Positions 9,270 through 17,546 of a stretch of DNA of 37,650 bases are shown here, one piece after another. The stretch covers positions 1 to 37,650 of the forward strand of contig CACFGV010000019.1 of the NCBI GenBank assembly GCA_902565895.1, read 5' to 3'. This DNA is from K189A clade bacterium (lineage in GTDB: Bacteria; Pseudomonadota; Gammaproteobacteria; Pseudomonadales; Azotimanducaceae). The notes under the pieces are model-generated. The model was not told the origin of the DNA. It saw nothing but the letters and a program-made list of their open reading frames with translations, and ran no database searches. The position numbers were made by a program, and so were the translations under genes. Positions within the stretch are counted from its first letter, which is position 1, and the number at the start of each line of letters is the position of its first letter.

Positions 9270-10838
9270 ATGTGCGGAATCGTTGGCCTGGTGGCTCATG
9301 AAGAAGTTAAGCAGGATCTCTACGACGCGCTGACAGCGTTACAACATCGCGGTCAAGACGCTGCCGGTATAGTGACCAGTGACGGCCATCGATGTTTTTT
9401 GCGCAAGCACAACGGTTTGGTGAGCGACGTATTTCGTGAAGAACACATGGCGCGCCTCCAGGGCAACGTAGGACTTGGGCACTGTCGTTACCCCACCGCT
9501 GGATCAGCCAGCTCCGCAGAAGCGCAACCCCTATATGTCAACTCACCCTACGGCATAGCACTGGCTCATAACGGTAACCTGACCAATACCGATGAGTTGA
9601 AAAAAGACCTGTTTAGGGAAAATCTTCGGCACCTGAATACCAACAGCGATTCCGAAGTTTTACTTAACGTGTTGGCTAATGAACTCAGCACTATGCATGC
9701 GCTCAATCCTTCTCCCTCTGAGCTATTCAAAGCCGTCAGTGCTGTACATGAGCGCTGTCGCGGAGCTTATGCTGTGGTCGCCATGGTTATTGGCTCGGGC
9801 ATTTTAGGTTTCCGTGATCCTTACGGTATTAGACCTCTGATGTATGGCTCTCGGGAGTCAGCTTTGGGCACCGAGTACATGATCGCCTCAGAGTCGGTGG
9901 CGTTAGATATCTTGGGTTTTAATCGAATTGCTGATGTCGCCCCTGGCGAAGCCATTTTCATCAGCAACGATGGGCAAATACACAAGCACAAATGCGCGGC
10001 TAATACGCGCTTGGTGCCGTGTATTTTTGAGCATGTATATTTCGCCCGGCCAGATTCCATAATCGATGACATCTCTGTTTACAAAAGCCGTTTGCGCATG
10101 GGCGAACATCTAGCCCATCGTGTACTGGCACAATACAGTCAACATGATCACGACATTGATGTGGTCATACCGATTCCTGACACCGGGCGCACGGCGGCGC
10201 TGCCGTTGGCCCATGAGCTGGGGACCAAATACCGCGAGGGCTTTGTAAAAAATCGCTACATTGGTCGCACGTTCATCATGCCGGGGCAGAAACAACGACA
10301 GAAATCTGTACGGCATAAACTCAATGCCATAGACCTGGAATTTAAAGGCAAAAATGTGCTGTTAGTCGACGATTCCATTGTGCGCGGCACAACGATTCAG
10401 CAAATTATTCAAATGGCTCGGGAGGCCGGAGCGAGAAAAGTATATATGGCATCGGCTGCACCGGCGCTGCGCTACCAAAACGTTTACGGCATCGACATGC
10501 CTGCCCGTGAAGAGTTTGTTGCTCACGAACGCAGCGATGAACAGGTAGCACAATATATCGGTGCAGATTGGTTGTTGTATCAGAGTATTGAGGACTTGAA
10601 AGCCAGTACACACGAGGGCAATCCCCATGTACATGACTTTGAATGTTCAGCCTTTGACGGCAAATACGTCACAGGCGACATTGATGAAGCCTATCTAGCT
10701 AAGGTGTCAGCGACCCGGAATGACCATTCGAAGCTGCAACGCGAACTAGATTTGCCGATAAACCGGCCTATCCAGTCGGTCGATCAGAACGCCCGGGTCT
10801 CGGCAGATGATGCCTTAGACTTGCACAGTCACGGATAA
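9270..10838 (+). CDS. purF: Amidophosphoribosyltransferase
   Basis: PurF makes phosphoribosylamine from PRPP and glutamine, the first committed step of purine synthesis. The N-terminal Ntn-hydrolase domain begins [10 protein letters not shown], with catalytic Cys2 exposed after Met removal. Other glutaminase blocks are [21 protein letters not shown] and LAHNGNLTN. The C-terminal phosphoribosyltransferase domain carries the PRPP loop [13 protein letters not shown] at about residues 363-375. At 522 residues it is slightly longer than the typical 505. No PurR-type operator was recognised upstream. Confidence 0.96.
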   Translation: MCGIVGLVAHEEVKQDLYDALTALQHRGQDAAGIVTSDGHRCFLRKHNGLVSDVFREEHMARLQGNVGLGHCRYPTAGSASSAEAQPLYVNSPYGIALAHNGNLTNTDELKKDLFRENLRHLNTNSDSEVLLNVLANELSTMHALNPSPSELFKAVSAVHERCRGAYAVVAMVIGSGILGFRDPYGIRPLMYGSRESALGTEYMIASESVALDILGFNRIADVAPGEAIFISNDGQIHKHKCAANTRLVPCIFEHVYFARPDSIIDDISVYKSRLRMGEHLAHRVLAQYSQHDHDIDVVIPIPDTGRTAALPLAHELGTKYREGFVKNRYIGRTFIMPGQKQRQKSVRHKLNAIDLEFKGKNVLLVDDSIVRGTTIQQIIQMAREAGARKVYMASAAPALRYQNVYGIDMPAREEFVAHERSDEQVAQYIGADWLLYQSIEDLKASTHEGNPHVHDFECSAFDGKYVTGDIDEAYLAKVSATRNDHSKLQRELDLPINRPIQSVDQNARVSADDALDLHSHG

Positions 10839-10863
10839 CACAAGAGGACACAGGTAATCGCGA

Positions 10864-11319
10864 ATGGCGACTCGACGACCCACTCCCTGCGTAGGTATTT
10901 GTTCCACCACCTATGGCGACCTGGTGTGCCGAGGGTGCAAACGGTACGCCCACGAAATAGTTCAGTGGAATGGCTACGACGAAGCGCAACAACAATTGGT
11001 ATGGCAGCGCCTTAAGTCGATGCGAGACGAAGTGCTAGGTCAAGTTGTCGAATGCGTAGATCAACAGCGCTTTCAGAACTATTGCGAGCACGCTGAGCTA
11101 ACAGCATCGCAATTCAACGACTTACTCTACAGTGCGGTAGTGCACTTGGTGCAGAACAGCCGATCATTGGCAGTTGCAGGACTGGAGTTCAGCGAGGCTT
11201 GGAGGCCTAGCCAACAAACAACAGAAACAGATTCGCTCGCGGCGCTGCAAACGTTAGATGCAGAAAGTTTTGTGCGTGCGCAAGCTCACTATGAGCGTAA
11301 CTTTAAAGTCACAGTTTAA
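10864..11319 (+). CDS. DUF1289-family cysteine-rich protein with long C-terminal extension
   Basis: The first 40 residues match the DUF1289 pattern, with four closely spaced Cys in PCVGICSTTYGDLVCRGCKR and a downstream conserved Trp (EIVQWNGY). This looks like a small metal- or Fe-S-binding module of unknown function. DUF1289 proteins are often only 60-80 residues. Here about 100 residues of mostly helical sequence follow, which I do not recognise as a domain. It follows purF by 25 bases and overlaps miaE by one base, so it may be co-transcribed with both. The link to tRNA modification is inference from position only. Confidence 0.8.
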   Translation: MATRRPTPCVGICSTTYGDLVCRGCKRYAHEIVQWNGYDEAQQQLVWQRLKSMRDEVLGQVVECVDQQRFQNYCEHAELTASQFNDLLYSAVVHLVQNSRSLAVAGLEFSEAWRPSQQTTETDSLAALQTLDAESFVRAQAHYERNFKVTV

Positions 11320-11939
11320 TGACCTCCGTGATAGATCTCGTTTTGGAATTCCTGCACGTGCCGACGCCGCGAGCTTGGCAGTGCGCCGCTGTAGCACATC
11401 TACCTGAGCTGCTGGTCGACCACGCGAATTGTGAGAAAAAGGCGGCCAGCAATGCGATCGCTTTGACCTATCGTTACGTAGAGCATCCGCACTTGCTGCA
11501 AAAAATGTCGCGTCTGGCGCGAGAAGAACTACGCCATTTTGAACAGGTGGTGGATCTGATGACCCAGCTGGATATTGACTATGTTCAACTAAGCCCGGGG
11601 CGTTACGCGGCGCGCTTGCACCAGCTAATTAGCAAGCATGAGCCCCAGCGACTGGTCGATTCACTGATCTGCGGTGCCGTGGTGGAGGCGCGTTCTTGTG
11701 AGCGATTTGCGACGTTAATACCCGTGTTACCAGAGCATATTGCCCAGTTGTACCAAAATCTTCTTAAGTCCGAAGCACGGCATTTTAAGGACTATTTACA
11801 GCTGGCCCAAGGCTTTGCCGAGGCCAGCTCTATAGACATAAATGTGCCAGATCGAATCGAGGCGTTTTTACAGACAGACGCCCAACTGGTTACATCTGGC
11901 GATGCTGAGTTTAGGTTCCATAGCGGCGTGCCAGGCTAA
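11319..11939 (+). CDS. miaE: tRNA-(ms2io6A)-hydroxylase
   Basis: MiaE is a non-haem di-iron enzyme that hydroxylates the isopentenyl side chain of ms2i6A37 in tRNAs reading UNN codons. The ferritin-like fold is indicated by a first metal motif (E39 in HANCEKKA, then EELRHF at about 69-74) and a second set (VVEARSCERF near 122-131, SEARHF near 157-162). The 206-residue length matches Pseudomonas-type MiaE. The start overlaps the previous gene by one base. The 3' end overlaps the convergent lpxH by 29 bases. Confidence 0.92.
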   Translation: MTSVIDLVLEFLHVPTPRAWQCAAVAHLPELLVDHANCEKKAASNAIALTYRYVEHPHLLQKMSRLAREELRHFEQVVDLMTQLDIDYVQLSPGRYAARLHQLISKHEPQRLVDSLICGAVVEARSCERFATLIPVLPEHIAQLYQNLLKSEARHFKDYLQLAQGFAEASSIDINVPDRIEAFLQTDAQLVTSGDAEFRFHSGVPG

Positions 11940-12630
11940 AACACTCGAGGCTAAACCGCTGATCTTGTTGACGGCATAACCAACCGCAGCGCTCCCAAGC
12001 CCCCAGCACAACGCGACGCTGTTGCCGGTCAGTGAGGCTGAATTCCGGGCGATGGGTGTGGCCGTGGATCAAAACCTTGACCTCGTGTTTATCAATCAGC
12101 TGTGCGATAGCTTGGGGGTTCGCATCCATAATGGATTCTGCTTTGTTGGCGTTCTCTTGCATGCTGCGTTTACGCAGGTCGTTGCCAAAGGCTCGCCGCT
12201 CAGTCAGCGGCCGGGCTAAGAATTCTGATTGCCACGCGCTGCTGCGCAATTGCAGACGCAACTTTTGATACGCCGTGTCGTCTACACACAGTTCGTCACC
12301 ATGACATAACAGCAAACCAGGTTCTGGTTGGTGAATCTCCGGCAACAGCCTTACACCGGTGTGTCGGGCGAATTGCTCGCCAAACAAGAAGTCGCGGTTG
12401 CCGTGCATAAGAAAGACAGCACACTGGCTATTGGCACGTTTTATGGCATTCACCAATGCCGTAGCAAAGGGATCATCGTTGTCGTCACCGATCCACATTT
12501 CTACCAGATCACCGAGTATGTAGATTTCCTCAACACGGCTTGACTCCAAATCCAGGCATTCAGCAAAGCGCAGAAATTGCGGGCTGGTTGAGGAATCTAA
12601 ATGCAGGTCGGAAATGAACAAACGTTGCAT
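11911..12630 (-). CDS. lpxH: UDP-2,3-diacylglucosamine hydrolase
   Basis: LpxH removes UMP from UDP-2,3-diacylglucosamine to make lipid X, a step of lipid A synthesis at the inner membrane. The calcineurin-like phosphoesterase motifs appear in order: SDLHLD at about residues 7-12, GDLVEMWIGDD, HGNRDF, then CHGDE and the C-terminal HGHTHRP. The open frame extends upstream, but the ATG at 12630 gives 239 residues and begins MQRLFISDLHL, as in known LpxH. The gene lies 14 bases downstream of folD and probably shares its transcript. Its presence confirms a lipid A-making Gram-negative host. Confidence 0.95.
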   Translation of the reverse strand: MQRLFISDLHLDSSTSPQFLRFAECLDLESSRVEEIYILGDLVEMWIGDDNDDPFATALVNAIKRANSQCAVFLMHGNRDFLFGEQFARHTGVRLLPEIHQPEPGLLLCHGDELCVDDTAYQKLRLQLRSSAWQSEFLARPLTERRAFGNDLRKRSMQENANKAESIMDANPQAIAQLIDKHEVKVLIHGHTHRPEFSLTDRQQRRVVLGAWERCGWLCRQQDQRFSLECFSLARRYGT

Positions 12631-12644
12631 CAGATCGCTCGTTC

Positions 12645-13517
12645 TTAGGCCTTGGGCCAGTCGATGCCAAGTTTCAGCGCCGCGGCTTGCATGGTGTTTT
12701 GCAGTAAGGCCACGCGCGTCATCGGGCCGACGCCGCCAGGCACAGGGGTGATCCAACCAGCGATTTCTTGCACCGCATCGAATTGAACATCGCCATACAG
12801 CTTGTTGTTGTCGCCGCGGGTAATGCCGATATCAATAACGGTAGCGCCGGGTTTGACCCATTCAGCAGGAACCAGTCCAGGTTTACCTACCGCACTGATC
12901 AGTAGATCGGCTTGGCGCGCTCGGGCTCCTGTGTCCTTGGTAAATTTATGCGCTGTGGTCACTGTGCTACCAGCTAGCAACAGTTCCAGCCCCATGGGGC
13001 GACCCACATGATTCGAAGCACCAATGATGACTGCGTCAGTGTTTTTGAAGTCTGTGCCAATATGTTCAAGCAACTGCATAACACCTTTGGGTGTACAACT
13101 GCGTAGAGTGGGACGTCGTAGTGTTAGACGGCCAATGTTGTAGGCATGAAAACCGTCGACGTCCTTGCTGGGCTTTATTCGGTCGATGATCCGGTCTTCG
13201 TCGATGTGATCCGGTAGCGGGGTCTGTACTAAGATGCCGTCGATCAGTGGGTCGGCATTAAGTTGGTCTATGTGACTTTCGAGAGTCGATTGAGGCGTAT
13301 TTTGGGGTAAATGCAGCGCGGTGGAGTGTACGCCGACCTGTTCGCAGTCACGGCGCTTACCTTTAACGTAGACCTCCGAAGCCGGATCGTTACCCACTAG
13401 AATGACAGCCAGTCCGGGCTGGCGATGTCCAGCGCTGCGCCAGCCCTCAATAACTGTGGCCAGGTCAGCTCGGATCGATTTCGCTATGGCGTTGCCGTCT
13501 ATGAGCTGGGCGGTCAT
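12645..13517 (-). CDS. folD: Bifunctional methylenetetrahydrofolate dehydrogenase/methenyltetrahydrofolate cyclohydrolase
   Basis: FolD interconverts 5,10-methylene- and 10-formyl-tetrahydrofolate, using NADP. The catalytic Tyr and Lys are Y50 and K54 in the block [23 protein letters not shown] and the C-terminal [15 protein letters not shown] are signature segments, and the dinucleotide-binding region [14 protein letters not shown] is intact. A TTG four codons upstream is in frame, but the ATG at 13517 has GGGAG five bases before it and gives the usual 290 residues. In Pseudomonas, folD and lpxH are separated by ppiB, glnS and cysS; here they are adjacent. Confidence 0.96.
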   Translation of the reverse strand: MTAQLIDGNAIAKSIRADLATVIEGWRSAGHRQPGLAVILVGNDPASEVYVKGKRRDCEQVGVHSTALHLPQNTPQSTLESHIDQLNADPLIDGILVQTPLPDHIDEDRIIDRIKPSKDVDGFHAYNIGRLTLRRPTLRSCTPKGVMQLLEHIGTDFKNTDAVIIGASNHVGRPMGLELLLAGSTVTTAHKFTKDTGARARQADLLISAVGKPGLVPAEWVKPGATVIDIGITRGDNNKLYGDVQFDAVQEIAGWITPVPGGVGPMTRVALLQNTMQAAALKLGIDWPKA

Positions 13518-13632
13518 TGGTGCTCCCAAAAGCGGCAGTTTACCGTTGACCCGGCCGAATCACTAATGAAACCGCCACCCGCATTAGCCATGTCCTCAAT
13601 AGCCTATCTGGGTAACAATCATCCCACGGCGT

Positions 13633-13668
13633 TTGACCGGACTGAGACTGCCCAGTATTATCCTGCTC
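13633..13668 (+). promoter_or_regulatory. Sigma-70 promoter of tRNA-Pro
   Basis: A -35 box TTGACC (13633-13638) and a -10 box TATTAT (13656-13661) are separated by exactly 17 bases. The following CCTGCTCCC is GC-rich, the discriminator type usually linked to stringent control of stable RNA genes. Transcription should begin near 13668, about 38 bases before the mature tRNA. Confidence 0.75.
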
Positions 13669-13705
13669 CCTCGCAACCGGTCGAGGTCTCGCTGGCGGCG
13701 ATTGT

Positions 13706-13782
13706 CGGGGTATAGCGCAGTCTGGTAGCGCGCCTGCTTTGGGAGCAGGATGTCGGGAGTTCAAATCTCTCTACCCCGACCA
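13706..13782 (+). tRNA. tRNA-Pro (anticodon TGG)
   Basis: The 77-base gene folds as a cloverleaf. The acceptor arm CGGGGTA pairs with TACCCCG. The D arm contains AGTCTGGTAGC. The anticodon stem CCTGC/GCAGG encloses the loop TTTGGGA with anticodon TGG. The T arm is GGGAG-TTCAAAT-CTCTC. The CCA end is encoded at 13780-13782. The first base is C, as is usual for bacterial tRNA-Pro. The convergent TonB-receptor gene stops just one base beyond the CCA. Confidence 0.97.
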
Positions 13783-13783
13783 T

Positions 13784-15748
13784 TTAGAATTGGATTCGCA
13801 CCCCTGCGTTCGCAATAAACCCCTCGAGTGGAGACCATGCGTCTACGGTCCAGGCGCCGGCAATACTTTTTGTCCTTCGTAGCAGTGGATCCGTACGGGT
13901 TTGCCTCACGTCTAATAGATTTTCTAGATTAAGAAATAAGCTCATGCGCCCAAGGTTTATTTCTCCCAACAATCCTACATGCAGGTATGGCTTGCTCTTA
14001 TCTCTGTAAGGGTTGTCAGACAACGACTGTTCGCCAGTGTAGTAAAGCTCAATGCCCACGCGGCCGCGCCCATGCTGCTCCCACATAGCGACTAAACCAG
14101 CGGATTGTTTTGGGGTGAGTGCGACTTGCTGTCGCGCTTTTGTTTCATCAAGTTGCTCCGTTGCGTCAAGCACGAGGTAACTGGCAGTGATTACAAAGGG
14201 TTCCTGCCGCCAGCGAAGTAACGCATCGATTCCGCGCGTCTTTGTCGTATTGTTAGCGTTAGCGAGCCGCACTTTTTCGTATGGTGTGGGTATCGCCGTA
14301 ATCGCATTGGCTACGTCAGACGCGAACAGGGTAATACCGGCTTCAAGGCTGCCCAGGGAATAACCAAGGTCAAGGGACGCCGTTTGCGCATGTTCAACCT
14401 TCAGATCCTCTAGAGGTGTAATCGCGAAAAGACCTGTGGCCTCGGTCTCTTCGATAAAGGGCGTTGGCGCATAGAAACCTCGACCCAAAGACCCGCGGAC
14501 GGTCCAGTTGCCAGGTCGATAAAGCACAGAGATTCGAGGGCTCAGCTGAGGGCCGTATTGACTATGGCTGTCCCAACGAGTGCTGGCCGCAATGGATACG
14601 TTATCCGATAGATCGTAATCTAACTGTCCAAAGAGGGCCGGTACGCTATAACGGTAATCAAAATCCGGGGGGGTGTCAGCTCGGTACTGATCTATCTGAA
14701 GAGCCGCGCCACCCACCCAAGTCGCGCGTGATGAGTTCCGTGCGACGGAGAGCTCCAGCAGCTGTGTTTCATGACGATCCACTTCAAGACGGTCACCAAA
14801 TCGGTGATCGTGATCTTGCCGCATTGCAGAGGCTCGCACCGAGGCTGTCGTGTGGTCGCTTAAGGGGTGGCTGAGCTTTACCCCAGCGTCTAGCCTTCGT
14901 GTTCTCTGATCTTGGGGATAGGGGTCGCCGCTAGGCACAGTTCCATTGGATAGGGTTCCCCCGCGTCGGTCTTCGGTCATCGCACCAAACGTAACAAACC
15001 CCCGTGTACCGCCATCGCCCTCGTAGAAGATGCGTGGTCGTACCGCTACGCGACTGTAGCTTGGCATGTCGATCCACCGGTCGCCGTCGAGGTCCTGGGC
15101 GGACTGGCGACTAACGTTGGCTAACAACGAGGCACGGATGGGCTCGCTCAAACCCGTTTCGCCGTATGCAGACAGATCCTGGCCATTGCGGGTGGTGGCA
15201 TTGAGAATGACTTCACCGCCGGGTTGCGAGCTCGGGTATTTCGATACCAGATTGATAACGCCGCCGAGAGCTTGCCCGCCGTAAAGAGATGACGCTGCTC
15301 CTTTAATGATCTCTATCTGTCCGAGATCGCTAGGGGGTACCTGCAACAGCCCTAGTGACGACGCTTGTCCGCCGTACAGGGGTAACCCGTCCGCCAGCAG
15401 TTGCGTATAGCGACCACGCATACCATGGATTCTCACGTTTGCGGAACCTAAGGCCGGCGAGGTGACTTGGACACGGAGACCGCCGGTGTCGTTGAGCATC
15501 ATAGAAATATTGCTCGGGCGCATAAGTAACTTTTCTTCGAGCTCGTGTCCGGACAAGACCTCAACTCTCAGTGCGACATCCTGTATGCGTCGGCCGGTTC
15601 GGGTGGCTTGCACCACGACTTCCTCAAAGTCCTCCGCGTGTGAGTCGTGCTCGTGTTCAACGTCCGTAATGGCGGTATTCGCATACAGCAATAGAACGGA
15701 ACAGACTAAAAAAGTACATCCCAGCTTCATTTGATAAACAGTGCTCAT
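13784..15748 (-). CDS. TonB-dependent outer-membrane receptor
   Basis: This 654-residue protein has a probable signal peptide (about residues 1-28), a short His/Asp-rich stretch (VEHEHDSHAED), and a plug domain (EEVVVQATRTGRRIQDV ... VRIHGMRGRYTQLLADGLPL ... IKGAASSLYGGQALGGVINL). A beta-barrel follows, ending in the outer-membrane terminal Phe (AGVRIQF). Such receptors import metal chelates, vitamin B12 or sugars, driven by TonB-ExbBD. The His-rich N-terminus recalls zinc-linked receptors such as ZnuD, but the substrate cannot be assigned. I chose the ATG at 15748; another at 15730 is equally possible and neither has a good ribosome site. No cobalamin riboswitch or Fur/Zur box was recognised upstream. 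Confidence 0.88.
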   Translation of the reverse strand: MSTVYQMKLGCTFLVCSVLLLYANTAITDVEHEHDSHAEDFEEVVVQATRTGRRIQDVALRVEVLSGHELEEKLLMRPSNISMMLNDTGGLRVQVTSPALGSANVRIHGMRGRYTQLLADGLPLYGGQASSLGLLQVPPSDLGQIEIIKGAASSLYGGQALGGVINLVSKYPSSQPGGEVILNATTRNGQDLSAYGETGLSEPIRASLLANVSRQSAQDLDGDRWIDMPSYSRVAVRPRIFYEGDGGTRGFVTFGAMTEDRRGGTLSNGTVPSGDPYPQDQRTRRLDAGVKLSHPLSDHTTASVRASAMRQDHDHRFGDRLEVDRHETQLLELSVARNSSRATWVGGAALQIDQYRADTPPDFDYRYSVPALFGQLDYDLSDNVSIAASTRWDSHSQYGPQLSPRISVLYRPGNWTVRGSLGRGFYAPTPFIEETEATGLFAITPLEDLKVEHAQTASLDLGYSLGSLEAGITLFASDVANAITAIPTPYEKVRLANANNTTKTRGIDALLRWRQEPFVITASYLVLDATEQLDETKARQQVALTPKQSAGLVAMWEQHGRGRVGIELYYTGEQSLSDNPYRDKSKPYLHVGLLGEINLGRMSLFLNLENLLDVRQTRTDPLLRRTKSIAGAWTVDAWSPLEGFIANAGVRIQF

Positions 15749-16303
15749 GCCTCGATTTGATTTCCAGAACCTACATAGTAGACAAGCATCTCGATTAATG
15801 AACAAATTTTGTGTGTTGGTAAGCCTTCCGTAGATACCAGGGTTATCCATTTAGTCGCCGTTGCCAGACATGAAGAATAGTCGTGTGCCGTCCGGTAGCC
15901 ATCGCACTTACTCGGCAAGTCTTGCCAAAAGCGGCGGAGTCTAGATCTCGCTACCCTGATCACAGTATTCCCTGACATTGGGCATCAAAAAAAGCTGAGG
16001 GTCCTTCGGAACGGTATGGCAAAACGGTGCGCACAGTTTGGACTGGTTGCGTTTTCGTATGATGTTCTCGTCTCGATCTATTTAGTCAGCGCAGACGGGT
16101 AACAATATTTGTTAGGCATGCCCCAGAGCCGTATTGCAGTGGCAAGGTTTCAGGTTTTCCCAGGGTATTCAGCGTGCACGACTATGCTCGATGTTACATC
16201 GGGAACGGATAACGCTGGTCCCACGATACTGCGCTGAACGAAGTCCAAGAGTAGGCGAACAGCTTGGTCTGCTAGACTTCCGCGGCCAAAAAGGAGATTT
16301 GCT
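15749..16303. other. 555-bp intergenic region
   Basis: This is the divergent gap between the TonB receptor and the crotonase gene. It contains the tRNA-Pro 3'-end-like relic at 15935-15962 and a small perfect inverted repeat, GGCAAG-T-CTTGCC, at 15914-15926. I found no convincing gene, terminator or strong promoter in the rest. Confidence 0.6.
15935..15962 (+). repeat. Degenerate copy of the tRNA-Pro 3' end (possible att relic)
   Basis: Aligned without gaps to the last 28 bases of tRNA-Pro (13755-13782), this segment matches at 21 positions, including CTACCC and the terminal GA-CA pattern. It has the same orientation as the tRNA, so the pair forms a direct repeat around the TonB-receptor gene. 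About 57 bases upstream, GTCCGGTAGC (15888-15897) also resembles the tRNA D arm GTCTGGTAGC, so the source may have been a longer tRNA copy. No integrase gene remains. Confidence 0.5.
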
Positions 16304-17179
16304 GTGGATTACAAAACGCTCAGTTACGCGGTGGAGGAAGGAATTCTTACGCTCACCTTAAACCTGCCCGAGAAATTAAATGCTTTCACGCTGGAAATGG
16401 CGCGAGAGTTGGTCGAGGCGTTCAACCAAGCCAGCGAGGATGACGAGGTCGGGGCGATTGTCGTGACCGGTGCCGGGCGAGCTTTCTGTGCCGGCATGGA
16501 CCTATCCATCGAAGGCAACGTCTTTGGTCTTGATGAGAGTCAGCGGCCAACGTTAGAGGACGTGGCTGAAAGAGGAGAGGAGGCCCACATCCTGCACGGT
16601 GTACGTGACGAGGGCGGTCTAGTAACGCTGGCAATTTACGACTGCAAAAAGCCTGTGATTGCTGCAATCAACGGCGCCGCAGTGGGTATTGGGGCCACTA
16701 TGACCTGTGCAATGGACATCCGACTCGTATCTACCAAAGCAAAGGTTGGTTTTGTCTTCAACAAAATCGGTATTACCCCGGAGGCATGTTCCAGCTGGTT
16801 CCTGCCAAGAGTGGTTGGCTTACCAACAGCCCTGGAATGGTGCTACACCGCTGAGATTTTGGAATCGGATACTCTTGTGCAAGCAGGCTTTGCGAAATCT
16901 GCTTACGAGCCGGATGAGCTTTTACCAGCCGCCTATGAGATCGCTAAGAAAATAGTGAAGCACAGTCCGGTAGCGATCGCGCTGACTCGGCAAATGATGT
17001 ACCGAAACTCAGCTCAAGATCACCCCCGCGACGCCCATAATGTTGATTCGCTATCGATATTTTATTCAAGTCTGGGCAGCGGCAAGGAGGGGGTGGCGTC
17101 CTTTTTAGAGAAGCGGGAAGCTGTTTTTAATGAATCAGCGCGAGAGATGCCGCCGTTTTATCCATGGTGGGAAAGTTAA
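16304..17179 (+). CDS. Enoyl-CoA hydratase/isomerase (crotonase) family protein
   Basis: This is a 291-residue crotonase-fold protein acting on acyl-CoA thioesters, probably in fatty-acid or related catabolism. The oxyanion-hole segments are visible as AGRAFCAGMDLS (about residues 58-69) and AINGAAVGIGATM (about 123-135). GITPEACSSWFLPRVVG carries a Glu at the usual catalytic place. The start is GTG, with AAAGGAG eight bases before it. The acyl-CoA substrate cannot be deduced, and no other beta-oxidation genes are adjacent. It appears to be transcribed alone. Confidence 0.88.
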   Translation: MDYKTLSYAVEEGILTLTLNLPEKLNAFTLEMARELVEAFNQASEDDEVGAIVVTGAGRAFCAGMDLSIEGNVFGLDESQRPTLEDVAERGEEAHILHGVRDEGGLVTLAIYDCKKPVIAAINGAAVGIGATMTCAMDIRLVSTKAKVGFVFNKIGITPEACSSWFLPRVVGLPTALEWCYTAEILESDTLVQAGFAKSAYEPDELLPAAYEIAKKIVKHSPVAIALTRQMMYRNSAQDHPRDAHNVDSLSIFYSSLGSGKEGVASFLEKREAVFNESAREMPPFYPWWES

Positions 17180-17546
17180 ACAGGGGCAGCGCCGCTGCTC
17201 CTGGGCCGCTCGCTTTTTGTCTAGAATTGGACCCGTGCGCGTTACTAATAAGATGGGCACCAACTAGCTGTGCGCCGTTCAAGCACGCAAAGTTCGGCTT
17301 CTTCTCGCTACAAGGGTTCAGGTTAACTCGTATCGGAGTTGCCGCGATGCAGAGTGCTTGGGCATAAAGCTTTCCTGAGATGTCTAATCGGCTGCGCAAA
17401 ATTGACAATAAGCTCACAATTGTAGGCCTAATATCAAAGATATTCGTAGGGGTTCAGTTACCGAAACGCGTACTCATCCTGATACCGAGCTTTTCGTCTT
17501 TTCGGTGGTCAACTGTTTCAACCCTTGCAATCGAAACAGGTGCACG
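17180..17546. other. 367-bp intergenic region
   Basis: Beyond the possible terminator at its start, I see no gene here. TTGACA at 17402 and TAATAT at 17429 are separated by 21 bases, too far apart for a standard promoter. The promoter for the peptidase set probably lies somewhere in this region. Confidence 0.5.
17181..17218 (+). terminator. Possible rho-independent terminator after the crotonase gene
   Basis: CAGGGGCAG (17181-17189) pairs with CTGCTCCTG (17195-17203), giving nine pairs with one G-U and a five-base loop. A run of five T lies at 17214-17218. The T run is about ten bases after the stem, so the arrangement is not ideal. Confidence 0.4.

Noticed and set aside
12631-12756. N-terminal extension of lpxH
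   Set aside because: The extended frame overlaps folD coding sequence and adds 42 residues not found in LpxH; the ATG at 12630 fits the family length.
15749-15900. Cobalamin riboswitch or Fur/Zur box upstream of the TonB receptor
   Set aside because: No B12-box-like element or recognisable metal-regulator palindrome was found on either strand.
17402-17434. Sigma-70 promoter (TTGACA ... TAATAT) before the S9 peptidase
   Set aside because: The 21-base spacing is too long for a standard promoter.
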